A stretch of 64,000 nucleotides of DNA from positions 57,653,501-57,717,500 of the forward strand of contig NC_071667.1 in the NCBI RefSeq assembly GCF_028554725.1, given 5' to 3'. Below the pieces are notes generated by a model. It was not told where the DNA came from. It did not search any database and saw nothing but the letters and a program-made list of their open reading frames with translations. The translations under genes were made by a program, and so were the position numbers. Numbering within the stretch: position 1 is the first letter of the stretch; each line of letters starts with the position of its first letter. The DNA comes from Zeugodacus cucurbitae (taxonomy: Eukaryota > Arthropoda > Insecta > Diptera > Tephritidae). Below, one piece after another: positions 55,896 through 64,000 of this stretch.

Positions 55896-58800
55896 AAAAA
55901 AGTTGCTCATACGCCGCATAGGTCAGACATACATATTATGTACATATAGTACAGGGTGCACTAATTTCTAAGTCAGTCTGTAAATATTGGTTAATTTTAT
56001 ATTTCATATATTTTTATTTAATTTTAAAAAAGTTTGGTCTTTTTTTGCTATCAAAATTATTAAATTTATTATTTTCAATGTAATCGCCTTTATGAATAGC
56101 ACTCAATTATGCCAAATCGTTAATAATCACAAATTTAGCAAATTAAGTATTAATTAAGTAAACTGTGTCAGGAAGTATTTTACCGTTGTACATGAAAGTG
56201 TGTTTATGTGTATATCGCACCTGCAATTAAGTAAAATATGAAAAATGCCAGAACTCATACTCAAGGACAAAATCAGCTGAGCAACGGCTGAACAAGTGCC
56301 GATGTGGTCTACAAACATACTAAAGCTGGCGCGTGAAAGTGGAACGAAAAAGGATTAGTTAAATTGTCTAATGCGCCCCCAAAGGCAGTTAACCAACACA
56401 AAGGGGCGCGGGTGGCGTGCGAAATGCAAATGAAAAGTAGAAACTGCCAGCGAACAACACGAATAAAAACTAGAAAAAAGTTAACGAAATGACAACCGAA
56501 TGGGAGCTGAATTTATGGTTTTACCCACAAATGACCTACATAAATACATTTGCTAAAGGATGTGGAACTGAAGCGTGTTAGTTAATTAATACAAATAGGA
56601 ACTTGAAATATTCACCGAAATTCATAAAACAAAAGGTGAGTTGATTAATGCGAAATTGTGGCGAATTTCGAATGTGAGCCGACATGCAAGTCGGTCGAAG
56701 TCTTGCGAAAAGGATGACACCCAGCAAAGGTAGTAGTAAGAACAGCTACAATAACAAAAAAACATATGGAAAAATTTTCAGCTGTCGCTTATCAGCTAAG
56801 TGCCGAGCGTACAATAAATTTTGGCTGACCTATTTTCACTGTCGCGTTCGCAGTCAAAACACACAAAATACGTTCATTCATTCACTCATTTGTGTGGAAA
56901 ATTCGAGTGTGTTTCAACGAACCGTGTGAAGCGGCGGTTTTGGCGACGTTGACATTGTCGCCATGAAAACTCAAGTCAATGTAAACATTTGTTATTAAAT
57001 AAATATATATGTATGTGTGGGTTTATATATACTTAAGTGCTTATATACGAACTTCAACTATTTTAAATATGTGTGTATAGTATATATTAAGTATGTTTGT
57101 ATGTATGCCTTTGAATTTTCTTATTGCCATTAAAACCGTTATTCTATATATCCTGTCAACTTTTTATATGTTTGCTCTACTTAGTTGCCTGTAATGCCAT
57201 ATAAAAGCTCCCACTGGAATTGTGATAGCGCTTGCCTTACACAAGTACTTAATATCGATTGAATTATTGCGGGAAACTAAGGACGTGTGCCATATATTGC
57301 GGATACATTAAAATATTTCGGTAAACACAATAAAATGCTGCTTAGAGCTTTTGTGTTGTTGTTTCGCCTTTGGCATGTTAATCTTAGCATCAACTGGTGC
57401 CACTACGACTGCACATTATGCTGATGAGACGACAAAAATAGAAGCATTTCCTGTGCTGTACTGCTGGATTATTATCATATTGAAAAGTTTTTGATAAGAT
57501 GAAGTTATTTCGCAAAATTATTGAAGCAGCATAGTACATGCGAGTATATTTATGCGGATTCAAGTGAAGTTATGTGTGAATAATTTAGAATTGTGTAGCC
57601 ATTTTCCTTTAAATAAAAACTAAAGTCCAAATTTAATTCTAATTTTAAATACAAAATAATTTGTTCTTTGCAATCTAATTCCGGTTTTCGATACATTTTT
57701 AATGGGTCTGGATCGAGATGTACTTTAGTTCCTTCATCAATTTTTTTGAAGATATCATGTTACTCTTGGTGTGTTCTACGGTTCTACGGCATGATTTTTC
57801 GAGTTTAGGGGATAAGAAAAAGCCAAAGCAATCTACATCTTACCTACGATCTTAGGACGTGAGAACTAAGCACATTATAACATATGTGGTTTAACATATG
57901 TGGTTTTCAAGAAGAAATCAAACCGATCTAATTTAATGCCCAATAATTTATTTTTATTATAAATTTGGCATTACATTTTGAAAAGGATTTCGGGCAAGTG
58001 AACGCCGCAGCGGTGTCGTTAGGCTCGATTTTCGCTTACTTTTTGCGACAAACTGAGTATAAATCAGGTAACAGCTGTCAAAGACACCAATCCCGATTTG
58101 CATAATTGAAAACCACACTAAAAACCTGGTACTTAAACAAAAAATGTTAAGTCAATTTAGTTAGTAAGATCCTATGACATCCCTTTAATGCTAGCTACGT
58201 GATTTTAAACTTCAATTCCCTCTTTCCTTCATAACAGTTGAAATTTTGGTAGTTAACTTATTCGACCGATGTCCATGAGTTCTGTTTTTTAAGATCTCAA
58301 GACCTTTCCCCACATACATTATTTAGCACAACTCACAACTAACGTTGATTTTTGCAAAATATAAAAAAACTGTCAATCAGAAATTGCCAGAATGCTATTG
58401 AATCTTGTTGAAACTATCCTTGCGCGATCTGAAAGCAATAAGGTCTCTTAAAAACATCATCTATTAGAGATCTATCAAGTTTCAACACAGATACTGACTT
58501 GAAACGAAAAGTGAAAATTATAAAATCTTAAGATTTCGTTGTTCAAAAATGGTTTGAAATGACTTGAAATTAAAAGGTAATTAAGTATGAAATACGGCAT
58601 CATACCAGCTGGGTTCATGTGTTGAACTTTATAAATTTACTAAATACGTACGAAGAAAGCAAAGCTAGTATTTGTGCATAGAAAGGATTCAGAACTGCCG
58701 TTGAAGTTTTATAGACCTATTTATGAAGGTTTAAGTTATAATTCTATAGCTGTCTCTCTTTCTCTTTCAGTTAATGTTTGAATAATCCATGGCGTATTGA

Positions 58801-59848
58801 CGAAAGCATCAGAGGATAAATATAATAATTAGATTAGATATTTGTAGAAACCGTATTTTAAAATGATATCCGCTACCTTCTTTTGGTATTTTTATTGCTA
58901 AATTGCCCATTAGAGAACTTTATATCATCTTAAAAGCTAAGTGCAATACAAGCGGTGGCAAATGTGCTGAACTAATAGGTTCCCGTTAGGAATAAGTTTT
59001 TGATGGAATCCTTATTAGAGCCGAATTTTAGCATCTAGAAAGTTTGGTTTAATTTAATTTTATAAGGTCTATAATCTCAGCATATCTTTTTAGGTCAACT
59101 TTAGAGTATAACCTTAAATATTTTTAATTTAAAACCAAAGTTAGGTTTATTATTTTTTATCTAAAAATCAGACTCATTAGTTCAAAATCATAACAAATAT
59201 TAATGTAAGCACAAAATTTGTTTATGTTCGTAGCACATGTCCCAACCCATTTAAAGGGTTATTTCTGTTTAATATGTTAAAAAATGACTAAGGTATCGTG
59301 CACTCCAAAGCTTAACATAAAATGTTATCTTATCAGTGACTAACATAGCGCCTCACCACCCATTATGTTAATCGACAGATAACAGACTCGGAACTCTGCA
59401 TGAGTACGCGCTCTGTTAAGCGGTCATCAACATGCTCATATGCGCAACACCAAGCGATGATGTCATTAAATGAGGAAGCCCTCAACACCGGTCACTAACC
59501 AAACAGAGGTTGGTCGATTAGCAGAAGGCAGCGCTGCCAGCGCGCAAATGCAAATAACACCAAAGCGCTTCGTGCAGAGGTGTGTGAGAGCGCATGCCTA
59601 CGTCATCGCCGTACTGCAAAAGCGGGGCCGTGAACAGCTGTTCGCTTATCGCCCGCTATCTACTGGCAGACAACACGACCCAGCGCCAACATTAACAGCG
59701 CTCACGGAGAGAGCTCCAATAGAGCAGCGCAGCGCCGGTGGTTGTTGCTGCGCAGCGCGGCACGAATGCGCTCATATTCTCGGCTCTGCAGCATTGTGCG
59801 ACGTGTGCCGGCGACTGCGTTGAGCAGCGATTCCGATTTGAATTTCAT
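55896..59848. other. non-coding DNA; GC-rich promoter-proximal zone at the right end
   Basis: No recognised exon. From about 59,400 the sequence turns GC- and CpG-rich (GCGCAGCGCGGC near 59,750), with a GAGAGAGCTC motif near 59,707, leading up to the Inr/DPE promoter. A 117-codon open frame at 59,470-59,823 lies in this zone but ends before the predicted start site, so it is most likely a by-product of composition. Confidence 0.45.
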
Positions 59849-59882
59849 TCAGTCTGCAAAAGTATCTACAGCGTTTCGGTTG
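59849..59882 (+). promoter_or_regulatory. Inr + DPE core promoter
   Basis: TCAGTC (59,849-59,854) matches the Drosophila initiator TCAGTY, with +1 at the A (59,851). GGTTG at 59,878-59,882 lies exactly at +28 to +32 and matches the DPE consensus RGWYV. No TATA box is seen 25-30 bp upstream, as expected for DPE promoters. Direction is rightward. Confidence 0.6.
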
Positions 59883-60339
59883 TGTTTCAGCGGCGCAGCT
59901 AACGTATTCGGAAGCACCATTTCGTAGTGTTGTAGTAGCACACAAAATTATAATTGACGCGCGTTCAAAATTCTTTTCCCCCTATAAATAAATAGTGAGG
60001 TGTGTGGAAATCGAAGAAAATTTTTCAAAAATATTCGTATTAAACGCTAAAACGCCAAAAGCATAAAAAAGTGTGAAGACAAATTTCTGTGTATGGCTGT
60101 TTTACATTGAAGAAAATTCTATTATTCTTCTGCTTCTGCTTCAATTTGATTGCGAAATCAGAAAGAAAGGTCGCTTACGCACAAGCAGCGAATGCGAATG
60201 CATAGAAAGCGAAATTTTCAGCGCCAGTGCATTTGATGTTTGTTGCTATTGTTGTTCAATGTGTTGTTGTTGTTAGTTTGTTTTTGGTGACACAGCTGTG
60301 ACGTTGGGTGTTGGGCGCGCCTCGAAAAGGCAGTCAAGT
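59851..60339 (+). other. candidate non-coding first exon
   Basis: Starts at the predicted initiator and could end at the donor CAAGT|GTAAGC (60,339/60,340). It has no long translated frame, so it would be 5' UTR, with the coding exons beyond the window. Exon end is a guess from the splice motif only. Confidence 0.35.
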
Positions 60340-61982
60340 GTAAGCGCGCTATTGTTAATATACTGTTAGTGTAAACGTTTGTATGTAAAGCAGAATAGTG
60401 CGCTTGAACTGTGTTGCGCTGCCATTCTTATCTACATACCTTTAGAGTCTAAATTCATGCAAACAGTCTATTGGCATTTGTGTTTTTGTTTAACCAATTT
60501 CTGCCGTTTTTTTTTTGTTGTTAGTGTTTGTTGTGCAAGTTGAACAGACGAACGTGGGTGCACGTGAATGCATTTGAAGTGGACCTCACAAGTGCGGCAC
60601 TTGAATTGGGTCTAATATTTAACTTTTTAGTATTTTATAAACCGGCTGAGAGTAGTTGGAAAATACTACAACAGTACTCGATTGTAGGCTGTAAGGGGGT
60701 ATAAAAAAATATATGCATCTATTTACATACATACAGATATGTACATATATAATAAATATAACATTTGAACCATTGAAATGGCAGCAACACGTACATATAT
60801 GGGAGTTAAATGTTAGGCTTTTAATTGGTGTTCAAAATTAAAGTAATTTGTGATTTAAAAAAAAAATTGAAAAAAGCAAACAATTTTAAAAGTAATATTA
60901 AAAAATTTACAATTTTTAAATCAATGTTGAATATTTGAAAACTGTATTTTGTATATTTGTGATAGAAATTAGTGAATCTTGGGTTTGGAATGACGCAAGA
61001 AATATAAAAACATAAAATTACAAAACTAAAAAAAACACGTAATTCGAAGCATTTGGAGCAATAATTGTAAAAACCAAATTAAATTAATATTAAAAAAAAA
61101 TTGTGGATCGGTGTAAAGTAATGCTCTAAAGAATTAAAATCAATGCATTCTTTTGAATATTAGCACGGACTTCCCGCAAAGCTATTCATAAAATAAATCA
61201 GTTATTTTGACAAAAAGTTATTAAATCAGTTTTGTCTGAATATTTGTTTGAATATATAATTTTTTTAATTTTTATAAACGATATAATAATATTTTCATTC
61301 GAATCTCATTAAAATTTTGGTCAAACTTTGAATTTTAAATTTAATTTTAATTTATAAAAATTTCGCTGTCAGATACTTTAAAGCTTCTTAGTACATTTTT
61401 TTACTTTCATTTACGCATATTTTTTGCAACGACATGCTTTTCTATATGCTTACTGATAATATGGTTTTGATGATTTGATTGAAAAATATGGTAATAGTCG
61501 TATAAACCCAACATAATGGTCCAAGCTTTTTATGTTTTTACTGCTCTGAAGAGTTTAGGTTAATATAGCGGCATAAGACGACTAATTTAGATTTCAAAAA
61601 AGTCAAGCTTTAACCTTTAGTAAAATTGTATAAAATTTCAAAGTAAGGCCCGCATAACAGCTAGCTTATTTCTTCATATAAACTTTAGAGATAAACCTGA
61701 TAGCTTGTTATCAAGTTACCACCTCTTGCGCAGAGAACTTTTTTATTTTCAAAATGCAAATCAGAAAGAATTTAATATTTTTTCCTCTCGCTTGAGTTAC
61801 TTATGCTTCAAATGAACTGCATTAGTTTTACAAATGGGATAAGTTCGTGATAGGAAACGTCAACTCTTCATACGGTTTCACTTCCTATATGAAACAGTTT
61901 TATGAAGTAGAGAGTAATACATAGATCCTACTAAAATTAGGAATGCTTATAACATGCTATTAAATTCAGACGAACTGATATA
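60340..61982. other. probable first intron, nothing recognised
   Basis: Strongly AT-rich with many homopolymers. No gene or element recognised. Confidence 0.45.
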
Positions 61983-62361
61983 CATTCTATCAAATAAGTA
62001 CCCGGAAATTCTCAAATTAGTTAATAATTTACAAATTATAATTAGTTTGTGTGAAATTGTGTGTTTCTAACGAAATTTCTTGTGCCAAAACGTTGGAAAT
62101 GTTGAAAAAAAAACATTCGGTGATTCAACCATGTCAAAAACTCAAGTTTACGATTGCTATAAATCGTTCAAAGAGGGGCATATAAAAACGCCCACAAAAG
62201 GTTGACTTGTTCCTAATGAAGCCGTAAATAAACTAAATGACACATAGCAATAATTACAGAATAATGGCTACAGTTGTGCTAACCTGGGAAAGATTTTTTT
62301 TGAAATATTCTCAGCGAGAAATTTTAAAATGAGAATTTCCGGATACTTATTTGACAGAACG
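61983..62361 (+). mobile_element. mariner deletion derivative with 33-bp inverted repeats
   Basis: 379 bp with inverted repeats sharing TCAAATAAGTAYCCGGAAAT and continuing to TTCTCA (31 of ~34 positions identical), flanked by TA at 61,981-61,982 and 62,362-62,363. Inside, on the plus strand, a transposase N-terminus survives in broken frames: EISCAKTLEMLKK, FGDSTMSKTQVYDCYKSFKE, the mariner helix-turn-helix. The DDE domain has been deleted. Confidence 0.82.
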
Positions 62362-64000
62362 TATGTATGTAGAATCTAAAAATATTATCTAGATATATCG
62401 ACATTTAAAATTTATTTCCGGTACTCAAGCAATTTCTAGTTCCTGAAGTTCTATGAAAATGAAATGTATTATATAAAACTAAAGAAACTACAGCTTTTAA
62501 GCAGAGGCTTCTTGAGACAACCGCTAATGTATTAGTGAATTTTATTATTATAACAAAAATTAGTTTTTGTTTTGTTTAGTTGTTTACTTTGTTAAATTGC
62601 AAAGCTTTCATAAATATTTTTTTTTTTTTAATTTTTTTTTTTCAGTAACATCATACATTTTTTAGTATAAACAAAATAATTTCCATATTTTTTCCCATTT
62701 CATTATACTTTCAAAAAATCAAGTTGTTTATTTTCGCATCACTTTTCTATTGCATTTATAATTTATTGCCACTCAAAAGCTGCGCGAAGAGTTTTGCTGA
62801 AAAAAGTTTTCGAAATTCGTTGCCAAATTCCATAACTAAAGCATTGAAAAGTCTTTAAGTGCGCCGAAAAAAAAACAATTTTTTTTAAATGCATATCCAT
62901 CAAATAAATGAATTATTAAAAATTTCGTGAACAATAATTTATGTGTTACGTGTTGCAATTTCAAAATACATACGTACAACAAATTTCTTACAAACAAAAG
63001 TACAATACATATGAACATATAAAAGTGAGTGTGTGTGCGTGTGTAGCTCAAATGCATTTGTGTGAAGAAACCGAAAAGAAAAAAAAAACGAAAATTTAAT
63101 TTAAAGTTAAAATTGAACAATTGCTATTGGCACAGCTGCAGTGACTATAGAGCGCAAGTGCTGCACTAAAACATGCATATAAACATATGAACATTTGTAT
63201 GTGTGTGTGAATTGAGTACATCCACATAGCGTTGACCTTGAAGGTAAGTGCATGCCGCTTTTATTATTATACATATTTCTAAATTTAACATATAAACTGT
63301 TGTGAGTAACCACCAATACACAAATATACACTCACACCTGCTAGTGTGTGTGTGAGCACAAGTGAACTAGCGCCGACTACTTTTTGACTCCATTCTCACT
63401 TCCGTTTTAAACATTTCGTTAAAATTATCGATCCGTTGGGATAAACATACAGACATACACACATATATGTATACATATGTAATAGTATGTGCGCGAAAAG
63501 TCCTTCGCCTCAAAGCTACGTAGTACAGCAACAAAGCCATAAGCTGCAACCAACAATTGCATATGTATGTATATATATTTACTTCATAGGCTCTTATGTA
63601 TGAGCCGACGAGCGCAGCAACAACAACCTTCATACCGGCAAGGACACATTGCAGATGATTTGTGCAACGCAGCAACAGCAGCAGCTGACCCCGGCTACAG
63701 CCAGGAAATCTGCGCTAATCTGCAGCAATACGCATGTTTGCCGCTGCTGACCACAACAACAACAACAATAACTGTTGCAGAATTTGCCAAATAAAAGTAA
63801 AGTGCAAAAGACAGCAACAATTTTGCGAAATTTGCCGCATTGCAGCTGCCGGTTGCCAGTTGTGCAACATGTTGCTTGAGTTATGTTGCAGCAACATGTC
63901 GTGGTGCATATGAGTGCTTGTTGTTTGTAATAGAGCTCTTGGTATTCGACTAACCGAATTAACCGAATAGGGCATTATTCGAATAATAATATTCGGTTTG
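62362..64000. other. non-coding DNA, nothing certain
   Basis: AT-rich intron-like DNA, then from about 63,540 CAG/CAA-rich sequence. The last 60 bases carry ACCGAATTAACCGAATA and inverted ATTCGGTT copies, perhaps the start of a repeat cut by the window end. Confidence 0.4.

Noticed and set aside
59470..59823. 117-codon open frame in a GC-rich zone
   Set aside because: It ends upstream of the predicted transcription start, has no domain, and GC-rich DNA has few chance stops.

Overview
This is nuclear DNA from a dipteran insect, most likely a tephritid fruit fly. It is AT-rich, has short phased introns with GT-AG borders, is littered with TATG/TACA-type simple repeats and insect transposons (mariner, Tc1, pogo-like, Helitron, RTE LINE), and holds an unmistakable orthologue of the Drosophila ETS/GABP-alpha gene Ets97D. 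The species is inferred, not proven.

Layout. Bases 1-37,007 contain no host exon I can recognise. This stretch is probably intron and/or intergenic DNA upstream of the + strand gene whose last exon lies at 37,008-37,951. It is filled with mobile DNA: an RTE-type LINE fragment and a mariner relic (4.6-5.6 kb), Helitron remnants (7.8 and 14.0 kb), an intact DD41D mariner-like transposon (12.0-13.3 kb), a foldback element (16.5 kb), a Tc1 relic nested in a hairpin-ended repeat (19.3-20.8 kb), pogo-like elements (11.7, 21.9 and 30.0 kb), and an RTE copy inserted in a minisatellite (32.7-33.4 kb). A 2.5 kb minisatellite with a large internal inverted duplication (34.4-36.8 kb) lies directly before the host exon.

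Host genes. The 37.0-38.0 kb exon encodes the Cys-rich membrane-proximal part, transmembrane segment and cytoplasmic tail of a single-pass membrane protein. It is convergent with Ets97D (minus strand, seven coding exons, 41,817 to 39,189). All seven Ets97D exons could be joined with consensus splice sites in one frame. Its ORF ends at a TGA followed by C, and the same frame then stays open for 37 acidic codons: a candidate stop-codon readthrough extension.

Bases 42.5-44.0 kb hold mariner, RTE and Tc1 relics. Bases ~45.6-50.7 kb hold a two-gene transposon related to the CACTA/CMC superfamily: a spliced six-exon gene with a SAM-like N-terminus and no stop, followed 37 bp later by an internally deleted C2H2-zinc-finger transposase gene, flanked by subterminal repeats. 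This is the least ordinary object in the window.

The right part (50.7-64 kb) has two more copies of a dispersed hairpin-ended repeat, a Harbinger-type MITE, a mariner deletion derivative with 33-bp terminal inverted repeats, and at 59,851 a textbook Inr plus DPE core promoter pointing right, probably the start of another host gene whose coding exons lie outside the window.
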